Shown here piece after piece: positions 16,131 to 26,621 of a stretch of 36,342 nt of DNA. Every line of letters begins with the position of its first letter. Position 1 is the stretch's first letter. Made by a program: the position numbers and the translations under genes. Origin of the DNA: a bacterium (lineage in GTDB: Bacteria; Armatimonadota; Chthonomonadetes; Chthonomonadales; CAJBBX01). The stretch covers positions 1-36,342 of the forward strand of contig JAJZOL010000141.1 in NCBI GenBank assembly GCA_021811565.1, written 5' to 3'. The notes beneath the pieces are model-generated. The model had not been told where the DNA came from and made no database searches. It saw only the letters and a program-made list of their open reading frames with translations.

Positions 16131-16860
16131 AAGGGATTTTGCCGAGACGCTGGGAAAACCCGAAGTGGGTTGAGATGAGGACGGACCGGGCTATTTATGT
16201 TCAATCCCTACGGGGTTGGCGGATGGCTTTCAAGTATCTTGGGATATCGAACCTCGGGACTCATTCCGAAGGGATCAAGGAGCGAAACCATAATAAACGA
16301 CGTCATATTCCATGCCGCATTTTACTCATCTATTCATCACGCACACAAACTGCAATGAACCATATTTCTTCAAAAAATCATTAGATTCATTGACAACTGA
16401 AAGAATGTATTATATAATTAATACGTTGCAGCTTATTTAAATTTGGAGTCAGACTTTTGAATAGGATAACCAACATAGTAATCTGCGTCAGATGGCTATT
16501 AAAGAAGATTAATGTGAAGTGAATGGAAAAGAGTGCCCACCTGCAGAAAATATAAACCGCTTGCAGAGTTTCCGCTTGGGTTCGTCGCTAGGTCTGCGAC
16601 ATTTCAGATGTAAGGAATCCCATCGTGAAATTGAAGTGCAAAGTGACTGTTTTTGCAAAAACGAAAATATGTTCGACGAATTGCCTAAGCAATAGCGGTT
16701 TTAAACCAACCCAAACTATACGTGCACCTTACATGCATTCTCATTACCCAAGAGAGCATCTGATGTGCGAGTCATTAGGCGGATTTACGTCGCCATCCAA
16801 GGTCAGATATACATTATTAGCAGCAGAATATCAGATCATCATAACCGTTGGAGATATTTT
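16131..16860 (+). other. 730-bp gene-poor AT-rich leader region with hairpins
   Basis: No convincing gene is present. After the promoter at 16390-16418, three short perfect hairpins are visible: 16481-16493 (ATCTG/CAGAT), 16541-16566 (CTGCA/TGCAG) and 16584-16600 (GTCGC/GCGAC). A weak frame from a GTG at 16625 ends in a TGA that overlaps the ATG of the next gene by four bases, but its composition does not look like a protein. The stretch could be a long leader or a small RNA. Confidence 0.45.
16390..16418 (+). promoter_or_regulatory. Perfect-consensus sigma-70 promoter in the accessory island
   Basis: TTGACA at 16390-16395 and TATAAT at 16413-16418 are separated by exactly 17 bp. Transcription should begin near 16425. 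It is the only strong promoter seen upstream of the two intact island genes, but it lies about 440 bp before the first of them. Confidence 0.75.
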
Positions 16861-17244
16861 ATGAATAAATACGGGCAAGCAGCGATTAAAGCAGTTAAAT
16901 TATATATAAGCAATCAGGTTGAAACTCCAAAAAATGCATGGGATCAAGCAACCGTCGAAATATTTGGAATGGGGACATCCAGTCAAAAAACGAGTTGCCC
17001 CAAAGTTGCTTTTCTGGGGTTATGTGAAGAAGGTTTAATCAAAGGTATACCGAGAGGAATGTATACCCGCTCGAAAAAGAATAAGAAATACGCTCTGGAT
17101 GCAGTCAGGATTCTAAAACAAAATACGGCGAGTACCATCACTTCCGTTGAACTTTGGGTTCAAGTTGTGACTGAGAAAGACAAAAAACATAATAATCAAA
17201 TGGATGTAGTTATCTCACTATGGAGCAATCATCTAATTGAATAG
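16861..17244 (+). CDS. Conserved-looking hypothetical protein with CPKVAFLGLCEEG motif (possibly DUF6979)
   Basis: The 127-residue soluble product begins MNKYGQAAIKAVKLYISNQ, with GGAG about 8 bp upstream of the ATG at 16861. Distinct segments are AWDQATVEIFG, SCPKVAFLGLCEEGLIKGI, GMYTRSKKNKKYALDAVRIL and a C-terminal HNNQMDVVISLWSNHLI. The arrangement matches my recollection of an uncharacterised family (DUF6979) found sporadically in bacteria; I cannot verify that. There is no signal peptide or membrane segment. It is AT-rich compared with the surrounding chromosome and is followed by a PD-(D/E)XK-like gene 123 bp downstream, between ISL3 ends, so a joint role such as defence is possible but inferred. 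Confidence 0.72.
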   Translation: MNKYGQAAIKAVKLYISNQVETPKNAWDQATVEIFGMGTSSQKTSCPKVAFLGLCEEGLIKGIPRGMYTRSKKNKKYALDAVRILKQNTASTITSVELWVQVVTEKDKKHNNQMDVVISLWSNHLIE

Positions 17245-17367
17245 ATTGTACTAACATAAAAATGGCTTGAAACGTGATCTACTAAATAGATATCACATAA
17301 TACGTATATCCACTATACGCCAATTCGTATCCTGATATCACGGAAGGTTGGATCGAGGTGGTGTTAT

Positions 17368-17988
17368 ATGGAGGGGAGTGCAACTTTGAGCATATATGAT
17401 CGGGAGAGTACATTGCAGTCACGTTTAAATGTCTTTTTCCATGAGAGATTTGGTTTGCCACCGAGCGACTATTATTCGCGTCTAGATATGCAAGGTCTTA
17501 TTGATCTGAAAAATATTCTAAGCGAAATTAACAATATCTTTACTCTGAAAATCGGTCTCAAGTTCGTGAATTGGCTTGGAGAAATACTCGAACTATGCGA
17601 TTGTGAACGTGAGGAGATCAGAAAGTCCATGTTGCGAAGACGACCGAATGCAAACGGGTACGATATAGAGGTCTGTGAACCTACCAATGTGATTGCGGAG
17701 GTCAAGTGCAATATCCCGATAAATGGCGGTATTGTATACGGATCGGCGCAGAGGGATGGAATCCTCAAAGATATCAGATCTCTCATGCATGGGAAGAGTA
17801 AAGCAAGAATCGATCCAGATAATTGTTTAAAATTTTTGGTCCTGATGGACACACCGAAAATCAGAATAGCCACTAAGCAACTCGTGGAAAACATGAAGCA
17901 AGATCAAAGTGCAATGGTCTTTGTGGAACAGGGAATGAAACCGGAGCAAAAGAACAAATTGTATATTGTGTTCATCGGCGTTGTGTAA
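17368..17988 (+). CDS. PD-(D/E)XK nuclease-like protein
   Basis: The 206-residue product has a helical N-terminal half and then the core PNANGYDIEV ... NVIAEVKCNIPINGG. Asp99, Glu111 and Lys113 fit the D-Xn-ExK active site of the PD-(D/E)XK nuclease superfamily. The following YGSAQRDGILKDIRSLMHGK and the strand FLVLMDTP suit the rest of the fold. Type II restriction enzymes and many defence nucleases share this core; no DNA methyltransferase is visible nearby. GAGGTG lies 7 bp before the ATG at 17368. Base use is AT-rich, like the preceding gene. Function as a nuclease is inferred from the motif only. Confidence 0.68.
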   Translation: MEGSATLSIYDRESTLQSRLNVFFHERFGLPPSDYYSRLDMQGLIDLKNILSEINNIFTLKIGLKFVNWLGEILELCDCEREEIRKSMLRRRPNANGYDIEVCEPTNVIAEVKCNIPINGGIVYGSAQRDGILKDIRSLMHGKSKARIDPDNCLKFLVLMDTPKIRIATKQLVENMKQDQSAMVFVEQGMKPEQKNKLYIVFIGVV

Positions 17989-18270
17989 CGCCATATTGCA
18001 TCAAACGGTGATGTATAAAAATAAAAATATCCAAGATCAACTCAATGTAAATATATATGACAGCGAGACCGTCCGATAGTCTATGAACTTCCACATATTC
18101 AAGTCATCGTTGACACGACAAAAAAGGATGAACAACACCTAACAAACGTCATTATAAATAGATAGGCCTAAATAATCTAACCGATGTTTCGAGCTTGCTC
18201 ACAGCCGGAATAGCTATGGACTCGTAATTATGCCAATGCACCGTCACTCAAAGTTAAAGGCAATAATATT
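17989..18270. other. Gene-free AT-rich spacer before the ISL3 element
   Basis: About 280 bp without a supported gene, terminator or repeat. The composition resembles the two upstream genes. Confidence 0.5.
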
Positions 18271-19520
18271 GGTTCCTCGCTGTTTTGTGTGGGTGGACGT
18301 TGACATAGTATCCTATCTCCAAACTCATTTCACCATAGGAAAGACATCAAAATGAACAACGAAAACGCACTTTTCTCCGCCGCGCTTTGACTGCAACCAC
18401 CCCATCAGGTGTCCAATGTCGATTTTAATATTGAAACAGGCGAGCTTCACATCCATCTGATTACCCAATGGGCAGTGAGGTTCCCTGTCCCGAATGCAAT
18501 GATTCCTCCAACGTGTATGACAGCAATGTCCGACAATGGCGTCATCTGAACTTCTTCGAGCATCGAACATTTCCTCACGCCCCGGTTCCACGCGTTAATT
18601 GCAAGCGATGCGGCGTGAAAACGGTAAGAGTTCCCTGGAGCCGTCCCGAAAGTGGATTCACCTTGTTGTTCGAGGCGATCGTCATCATGCTTTGTCGGTC
18701 AATGCCCGGTAAAAGCCGTAGCCCGGATATTGAACGTTCACGACACCCGCATTTGGCGCATTGTTACGCATTACGTGGAGCAGGCGCGTTCGAAGGAGGA
18801 TATGGACGGTGTTGACGTATTGGGCGTGGTCGGTGAGCTTGTCGAACCGTGGATGAAACCTCCGTCAAGCCCGGTCACAACTATGTCAGCGTTTTCGCGG
18901 ACGTGAGAAGAAAAAAGGTTCTGTTCGTTATCGAGGGAAAAGACAAACGCACATTCGAGAGTTTCAACGAGGAGTTCGGAAGGCGCCGCGGATTCCCTTC
19001 CAACATTAAAACGATTTGCATGGACATGTCCCCGGCGTACATTTATGAGAAAACTTGTTTTCGATGAGGGTGCGTTGAACGAGTTTCCCGATGCCAATAT
19101 CACGTTTGACCGGTTTCACGTGGCCAAGCTTGCCAACGAGGCCGTCCGATCAGGTTCGTCGTCAGGAAGTCAAGGTTAACGATCTTCTGAAAAACAGCCG
19201 TCACATCTGGCTGAAGCGACCGGAAAATCCGACTGTGCGCCGGAAGGACAAGCTCGAAATGCTGCAAAGGCTTAACTTTTCAACGGCAAAGGCGTACTCC
19301 TCGCGCATTCTTAATTATTTCCCGGATCGACTGACAAACGGTCTAATGGAGGGGATAAACTCCCTGATACAGGCTGCCAAGGCCAAGGCGAGGGGGTATC
19401 GAAACACGAGTTATTTTAAAACAATCATTTACCTTATAGCGGCAAGCTGAACTTCGAGTTGCCCGGATGAAACAGGCGAGAAGTGGTAATATTATTATCC
19501 ACACGATATAGCGAGGAGCC
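18271..19520 (+). mobile_element. Decayed ISL3-family insertion sequence with both terminal repeats
   Basis: The left terminal repeat (18271-18293) begins GGTTCCTCGCTG and contains GTGTGGG. The right one (19498-19520) is its imperfect inverse, ending GCGAGGAGCC. Between them lies a broken ISL3 transposase gene. The flanking 8-mers (18263-18270 and 19521-19528) do not match, so no target duplication is left. This fits an old insertion or one whose flank was later deleted. Confidence 0.85.
18352..19450 (+). pseudogene. ISL3 transposase pseudogene
   Basis: Pieces of one ISL3 transposase are spread across frames. The N-terminus is stopped early by a TGA after MNNENALFSAAL. The zinc-finger region (CPECN ... 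RVNCKRCGVKTVRVPW) follows, then a helix-turn-helix part (KAVARILNVHDTRIWRIV), then VDETSVKPGHNYVSVFADV, MDMSPAYIYE and ITFDRFHVAKLANEAV with the DDE-type acidic residues. The end is LTNGLMEGINSLIQAAKAKA. At least four frame changes and an internal stop separate these parts. An internal deletion removes most of the segment between the STAKAY part and the C-terminal NGLMEG part. It cannot make active transposase. Confidence 0.9.
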
Positions 19521-20185
19521 GATTAATCCATGTGGTATCTGCCAGCATGGAACCGATTAACTTCACGCAATCAACCCCGATGGAACGGAGAAGTGGAAAT
19601 ACGGCTTGGATGACTGGGTGGTATGCCCCCCCGCCTTAGGTTCGGACGGGACCATCTATTTGGGATCATTTGATGGCAATCTTCACGCGATTGGTCCCGA
19701 CGGCATGCTGAAATGGACTTTCAATATCGTTCATACCGTGATTTCATCCCCAAAAGTCAGTAGGAATGGAATCATTTATGTGTGTTCATTTGCACAAACG
19801 CTCCATGCTTTCATGCCAGACGGCTCATTGAAATGGAAGAATGTTATTGGGAATGGATTGTTATCATCCCCGGTTATCGGTGCTAATGGAATCATTCATA
19901 TTGGATCCGAAGACCACAATCTTTACGCGATAAATCCCGATGGCACACCGGCGTGGAAGTACGTCACTGGTGGGGTCGCGCACTTTTCTCCCGCAATTGG
20001 GTCGGAAGGAACCATTTATGCGGGGTCAGCGGATAATTATCTCCATGCGGTAAATCCCAACGGGCATTGAAATGGAAGCATGCAACCGGAGGCAAGGTGA
20101 CATCTTCTCTCGCTATCACACCGGATGGAACGGTCATTGCGGATATGCGGGTATGGATGACCTTTATTTATATGCGATTAATTAG
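19521..20185 (+). pseudogene. Beta-propeller (PQQ-like repeat) protein, truncated and frameshifted
   Basis: Six repeats of about 37 residues follow the pattern PxIGxxGTIYxGSxDxxLHAINPDGxxKW, typical of PQQ-like propeller blades. The first visible repeat starts right at the ISL3 right end (LIHVVSASMEP), so the gene's 5' part was lost with the insertion. Frame changes are needed near 19562, at the NPNG/LKW junction near 20068, and near 20135. The last repeat then ends DDLYLYAIN and a TAG at 20185. The longest intact stretch is 19606-20070. Such domains often occur in secreted proteins, but no signal peptide remains. Confidence 0.82.
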
Positions 20186-20389
20186 GCTGGGATCGCTTTC
20201 TCTTGGAAATTCGGCATTTGAATTCGGAATTCGGGGGCTTCGGTGACACGCAATGTCGTCGAATATGGCTACCGTTTTATCCCTATGGAATAAGGAACTG
20301 AGCGATCCCCATTTTTGACAATCCTTTACTTGCATGCTATAATACCGTTCAAGAGATCCATGCGCAAATCACCCTGATCGGACATCAAA
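20186..20389 (+). other. Intergenic region carrying the promoter of the exported-protein/ligA operon
   Basis: Apart from the promoter, the region has an AATTCGG-type near-repeat near 20200-20235 and no supported gene. Confidence 0.5.
20315..20343 (+). promoter_or_regulatory. Perfect-consensus sigma-70 promoter
   Basis: TTGACA at 20315-20320 and TATAAT at 20338-20343 with a 17-bp spacer. The predicted start site near 20350 is about 40 bp before the first gene of a co-directional group ending with ligA. It implies strong, housekeeping-type transcription. Confidence 0.88.
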
Positions 20390-21376
20390 ATGAAAGTAAA
20401 AACCATCCTTCCCATTCTCATAGGCTTCGTTCTGGCTGGCGGCGCGACATACGCTCAAACACCCCAGCCTGCCCAGAGCGCACCGTCCACGGTTTACACC
20501 TACAAATTCACGGCTAACAAACCGCTGAGGTATAAAATCGTGGCGTTTATCAAGGGAATTATCCCCGTGCTTAACTCCGTCCCTTCCGAGGATATGGACG
20601 CCACCCTGACATTGGTATATGACGCCATCCCCAGTGCAGCGCCAACATCCAATGATACGAACCTTCAGTTCAAGGTGGTCTCTGCGGATGCGGAGGTGGA
20701 GAAGATTCCCTTTCCAATAGATCCTCAGCAGGCGGCGGCTATTTTAAATCAGTCGATCACCTTGGCTCCAACGGGGCAGGTGGTGGATACGGCTCCATCG
20801 CAAAAATTGCCTTTCAGCATCACCATTCCTGGTGTCGATCCCACGAAGTTTTACTCCTTGCTGTTGCCCATTGTTTTTCCGCAGACTTCGATCGCTCCCG
20901 GTGATACATGGACATTCGACAACCCCTTCTTCGGCAACACGGGTGCGCCGCCGGTGACAAATGCGGTTTTCCTTCCCGCCCAAAAAGGCTCAACCTCCGC
21001 CATAAGCGAGAATCTACTTAAAGATCCCTTCATCCCGCATACGACGGATTACGCCAATTTTGGCGAGCAATTCAGTTTGAAGATCGATCAAAAGCTGGAT
21101 CAGGCGAAGAAACCTGTTGCGGAGGGGGTGTCGCCCTATCAAACTCGCAACGGGTTTATTATGGGTGAGGGGATTTTCTCGTATGATAAGAAGACGGGGG
21201 TTTTTACCAAAGGCGAGATGTTGATTAAGGCGCAAATTGTGGATAAGATACTGGGCGTTCCGGTTTCCCCGGATATTCCAAAGGTTACAAACAGTCACAT
21301 CCAAGCCAAAGTGATGATCAAGTTGCTCGGTTCGCCGGCATCCACAACGGCGACCGCCCCGGAGAAGACTCAATGA
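20390..21376 (+). CDS. Exported protein of unknown function, first of three
   Basis: The 328-residue product starts with MKVKTILPILIGFVLAGGAT and YAQ, a Sec signal peptide. A Pro/Gln/Ser linker follows, then a beta-rich body beginning YTYKFTANKPLRYKIVAF. The later segment SIAPGDTWTFDNPFFG resembles the GDxW/GDSW motif in the third gene of the group, and the C-terminus is Thr/Ala/Pro-rich. The layout recalls poorly characterised exported families that start with a Y-x-Y-x-F-x-x-G strand. It is preceded by the consensus promoter at 20315-20343. The stop overlaps the next gene by four bases (ATGA), indicating coupled translation. I do not recognise a defined family. Confidence 0.75.
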   Translation: MKVKTILPILIGFVLAGGATYAQTPQPAQSAPSTVYTYKFTANKPLRYKIVAFIKGIIPVLNSVPSEDMDATLTLVYDAIPSAAPTSNDTNLQFKVVSADAEVEKIPFPIDPQQAAAILNQSITLAPTGQVVDTAPSQKLPFSITIPGVDPTKFYSLLLPIVFPQTSIAPGDTWTFDNPFFGNTGAPPVTNAVFLPAQKGSTSAISENLLKDPFIPHTTDYANFGEQFSLKIDQKLDQAKKPVAEGVSPYQTRNGFIMGEGIFSYDKKTGVFTKGEMLIKAQIVDKILGVPVSPDIPKVTNSHIQAKVMIKLLGSPASTTATAPEKTQ

Positions 21377-22221
21377 AGATGTGTTTCGCACGCCATTTTT
21401 TATTCATTTCACTCATCACGGTCTGTTCATTCGCTGTGCCTCTGAACACGGCGCGCGCCGATGACACCTACACTCTCCAACGCATCTATCATGCCGGTGA
21501 CAAGGACCGTTATCACGTGAATATCGTCGTCGAGGGGACATACCAGCCGGAGGGTCTCCTCGCCAAGCCTATGAAGGTTCGGCAGGAGATCGACGCCGTT
21601 GTAGAAGAGGACACAAAAGAGGTGCGCCCGGACGGCACCATCATCTTGGAATCGCGTATTATCTCCGGGGTTACGAAATCCGATCAGGGCACGGTTAAAC
21701 TCGATACGATTGGTAAACCGGTAGTGACCGGTTGGGGAGCTGACGGAAAAATCATCCAGCCGACCGGCGATCCCGCCGCCGCCGCGCAGATCGTTCAATT
21801 AGACACCCTCCCCGGAGTTGATCTGAAACTTCCGCATCCCATGAAAATTGGGGACCAAGCTCCTTTTGAATTGGCATGCGGATTCACAAACGATCAAAAA
21901 ATAACGGGCAACATCCAGATGGTCGCCTTGGTGGACAAAGTGGGGGATTACAAAGGCAAGGCGGTGGAATTGAAATTGACGGGAAACGGCGTGGTGGCGG
22001 CGCATGTAGGCGACGTGTATAAGCCCGATCCAAATCATCCCAATCAGATGATTCCATCCATGGTGAAAAACGAGGATCAATCCTTCAAACTGGAGACGAC
22101 GACATACGTGGACCCGGTGACGGGAAAGACCATTAGCGTAACCGGCAAATTGACCAGTCCGAAGTTCACCAATATCTCCGATGTGACCATAACCTACACC
22201 AGGCAATTGCTGACCAAATGA
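21373..22221 (+). CDS. Exported protein of unknown function, second of three
   Basis: The 282-residue product begins with a signal peptide (KMCFARHFLFISLITVCSF, cleavage near TARA-DD). The mature start YTLQRIYHAGDKDRYHVNIV parallels the mature starts of its two neighbours. The body alternates beta strands (AVVEEDTKEVRPDGTIILES, KGKAVELKLTGNGVV) and ends with a strand-rich KTISVTGKLTSPKF segment. Overlap of four bases with the preceding stop and a 7-bp gap to the next gene show an operon. The family is unknown; a periplasmic or surface role is inferred from the signal peptide. Confidence 0.75.
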   Translation: MKMCFARHFLFISLITVCSFAVPLNTARADDTYTLQRIYHAGDKDRYHVNIVVEGTYQPEGLLAKPMKVRQEIDAVVEEDTKEVRPDGTIILESRIISGVTKSDQGTVKLDTIGKPVVTGWGADGKIIQPTGDPAAAAQIVQLDTLPGVDLKLPHPMKIGDQAPFELACGFTNDQKITGNIQMVALVDKVGDYKGKAVELKLTGNGVVAAHVGDVYKPDPNHPNQMIPSMVKNEDQSFKLETTTYVDPVTGKTISVTGKLTSPKFTNISDVTITYTRQLLTK

Positions 22222-22228
22222 CGAGTAA

Positions 22229-23062
22229 ATGAGTATGAAAAGGATAAACGTATTAATTGCAGCGTGGTTGTTGCTCGCCCTCAGTTCAGGGATCGCGCAT
22301 GCGCAATATATTCTGCGCTACAAGTTCGTCAAGGGCGCCAAGTGGGTCTATCAGACTCATATGCAGGTGCAAACGGGTCTGCCGGGTGAACCGCCGGGAC
22401 AAGGGATGTTCACGGTGCATGGGGATGGCGATACCACGATAACGATTGCTCGTATTCTCTCCAACGGCGATGCGCGCATATATGCCACCACGCCGAATTT
22501 TCTCCTCCAAGGATCCACAGCTCCCGCTGCGCGGAATGTTAAAACCACCTATTTTACGATGTCTCCCAATGGGAGGATGAGCGCGGTGAAGCTGCCCGTA
22601 TCCCCCAAGGGAAGCCCTTTTATGGTGTCGGCGATCAATCCTGACGCTCTATCCACCGATTCCCTGCTGTTGCCCGTGCGGAAGGTCAAGCAGGGGGATA
22701 GTTGGAGTTTGGAGGAGCCGAACCCCATACGTAATTCACCTCCATGGAGGATCACCACCAAATTCACGAAACTTCTTGGCACAAGCAAAAATCCGGTCGC
22801 GGTTTTGACCTCCTTGTATAACATTCCCATCTCCGCCAAGGTGAATGATCCGTCCGGCGTCGGACCTGGTATGACGGCGAATGGAAAGATGATCATACAT
22901 CGCACCACTTTCTTTTCCGTGCGCGAAGGCAAGATGTTGAAAACCGTCATCAGCGGTACGGGCAAAATTCACGTTGGACCGTATGGCAATCGCAAACCCG
23001 CCCGGACCCCGATGGAGGTTGTGATCACCACCCAGGTCATTATGCAGTTGACAAAGGGTTAA
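22229..23062 (+). CDS. Exported protein of unknown function, third of three
   Basis: The 277-residue product has a signal peptide (MKRINVLIAAWLLLALSSG, IAHAQ) and a mature start YILRYKFVKGAKWVYQTHM, again the Y-x-F-x-x-G opening seen in the two genes before it. The segment VRKVKQGDSWSLEEPNPI matches the GDTW region of the first. Starts at 22229 and 22235 are both possible; neither has a strong ribosome-binding site, in line with coupling to the gene 7 bp upstream. ligA follows after 27 bp. The three are probably distant paralogues with a shared beta fold. Confidence 0.75.
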   Translation: MSMKRINVLIAAWLLLALSSGIAHAQYILRYKFVKGAKWVYQTHMQVQTGLPGEPPGQGMFTVHGDGDTTITIARILSNGDARIYATTPNFLLQGSTAPAARNVKTTYFTMSPNGRMSAVKLPVSPKGSPFMVSAINPDALSTDSLLLPVRKVKQGDSWSLEEPNPIRNSPPWRITTKFTKLLGTSKNPVAVLTSLYNIPISAKVNDPSGVGPGMTANGKMIIHRTTFFSVREGKMLKTVISGTGKIHVGPYGNRKPARTPMEVVITTQVIMQLTKG

Positions 23063-23086
23063 ATAAAACGATTCCGAGAAGAATAG

Positions 23087-25168
<2,082 letters not shown>

Positions 25169-25189
25169 AAGACCTCCCCCTTTTTCGTG

Positions 25190-25909
25190 TTAATTCAATG
25201 GCACAGGCAACGATGTTGTTTGCCGTATGCTCTTTTTGTTCGTATTCCAACTGATGATTACCGATATCCGATTTTGATTTTCCGCCAAACTTATGGGTAT
25301 CCGGAAAGAGAAATCTCTTTTTGCAGGAGCCACATACTGATTTCCCGACAAGAACATCCCCTGTTGATTTAATGAAAAAGTCATCGGGATATCCATGCTT
25401 CCGGAGTTAATCGCTTGGACGTTCAAATAATAGCTCGTTTCCCCCCCGTTTGTGTTCCGCGTGATTCCTTCGATTTTGACGGTTAAAGGATTTGCGTTAT
25501 GGGAATGGAACATATGAATGAACGTCAACGGGGTGGGGAACCCGGCGGGCATGAATTTGCCAGGTATAGTGACACCTGCGAGAAGGACTAACAAAAGCGC
25601 GACGCCGGACCATATTACCGCTGGACGTCTGAAAAGGTTTCGCAATTGATCCGAGAGGGACGGTTGCGGGCGCTTACGGATTTCCTCGCTCTCCGCATCT
25701 ATCTTATTCCATACTTGAGTTCTCAACGATGGGGGAGGGGCGGCCACCGGTGCATTGTCCAAGATGTTCCAGACCTCTTTCATCTCCTGGACTTCCCTTC
25801 GGCACGCTTCGCACTGGGCTAGATGGTTTTCAAGCGGAACAAGCATTGCCGGGGCTATTTTCCCCTCGCAATAATCCGATATCAGCTCTTTTATTTTATC
25901 GCAATGCAT
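25190..25909 (-). CDS. Anti-sigma factor with zinc-finger N-terminus
   Basis: The 239-residue product has the zinc-binding anti-sigma motif His29-x3-Cys33-x2-Cys36 with an additional Cys3, a linker, one transmembrane segment (about residues 97-113, VIWSGVALLLVLLAG) and a likely extracytoplasmic beta-rich domain (YYLNVQAINSGSMDIPMTF). By family knowledge it holds an ECF sigma factor inactive at the membrane. Its partner is almost certainly the sigma gene 150 bp upstream on the same strand. GGAG lies 7 bp before the ATG. It is convergent with ligA, with 21 bp between the two stops. Confidence 0.88.
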   Translation of the reverse strand: MHCDKIKELISDYCEGKIAPAMLVPLENHLAQCEACRREVQEMKEVWNILDNAPVAAPPPSLRTQVWNKIDAESEEIRKRPQPSLSDQLRNLFRRPAVIWSGVALLLVLLAGVTIPGKFMPAGFPTPLTFIHMFHSHNANPLTVKIEGITRNTNGGETSYYLNVQAINSGSMDIPMTFSLNQQGMFLSGNQYVAPAKRDFSFRIPISLAENQNRISVIISWNTNKKSIRQTTSLPVPLN

Positions 25910-26060
25910 CTGGATGCTCCGTTATGTCTACAATCTAATACAATCAGGATATTGCATAATACCTTTTCCGATATGACGCAAGACGACTAACATGCGTTTC
26001 AACATCCTTGACTGAAATTTAAATGATCGAAATTAATAAGATCTCGTTTATTCGACGCTT

Positions 26061-26621
26061 TTACGATGTGAAATGTTCCTTAATCGGGGCCAAAATATCT
26101 TTCAATGCGAGCCTGGCGCGATTGAGACGTGATTTCACCGTGCCTAAGGGCAGACCCATGATTTCCGCAATCTCTTCGTAGGATCGCTCTTCGAAGTGAT
26201 AAAGTATAATCATTAGCCGTTGGTAATCCGGTAGTTTGTTAATGGCGGATTGGATGAGTTCCGATTCCATTTTCCTTTCCGCCAATTGAGAGGGCGTCGG
26301 GGACATATCCTCAACCTGAATATTCACAGAGGATTCCTCAAGCTGGATATACTCCTCCAGGGACTGCGTCGGGTGGTTTCGTTTGCGCTTCTTTTCGTCG
26401 AGGTAGACGTTGTTCACTATGCGAAACAGCCATGTTATAAAAGCGCTATCCCCCCGAAAATTGGAGATGGCGTTGTAGACGCGCACGAAGGATTCCGAAG
26501 CGATGTCGTTCGCCTCGTCGTAGTTTCCGCATAGCCGATAAGCGAAGTTATAGACCTTCTTCTCGTATCGGCGCATCAGTTCATCAAAAGCGTTACGATT
26601 GCCTTTGCGGCATAAATCCAA
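26061..26621 (-). CDS. ECF-type RNA polymerase sigma factor
   Basis: The product (186 residues from the TTG at 26621) has sigma-70 region 2 (YEKKVYNFAYRLCGNYDEAN, then FRGDSAFITWLFRIV) and region 4 (LPDYQRLMIILYHFEERSY, EEIAEIMGLPLGTVKSRLNR). No ATG or GTG exists between the upstream in-frame TAA and region 2. Candidates are the TTG at 26621, with no ribosome-binding site, and an ATT at 26651 with GGAAGGA just upstream, which would give a 196-residue protein starting ITRDLSEKN. The sequence resembles Armatimonadota sigma factors as I recall them. The anti-sigma gene lies downstream. Confidence 0.9.
   Translation of the reverse strand: MDLCRKGNRNAFDELMRRYEKKVYNFAYRLCGNYDEANDIASESFVRVYNAISNFRGDSAFITWLFRIVNNVYLDEKKRKRNHPTQSLEEYIQLEESSVNIQVEDMSPTPSQLAERKMESELIQSAINKLPDYQRLMIILYHFEERSYEEIAEIMGLPLGTVKSRLNRARLALKDILAPIKEHFTS

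Noticed and set aside
16190-16240. CRISPR-like or REP-like phrase around a CCCTACGGGG palindrome
   Set aside because: Only one copy is seen, with no regular spacing or repeats nearby.
16139-16384. 81-codon open frame after the IS remnant
   Set aside because: No ribosome-binding site, and the product is basic and unstructured. It is probably chance in AT-rich DNA.
16625-16864. Open frame from a GTG whose stop overlaps the next gene's ATG by four bases
   Set aside because: A weak AAGGA-like site and the overlap are suggestive, but the composition (many Cys, Thr, Ser and no domain pattern) does not look like a real protein, and it lies within a stretch better explained as leader.
18263-19528. 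Target-site duplication around the ISL3 element
   Set aside because: The flanking 8-mers differ, so no duplication can be claimed.
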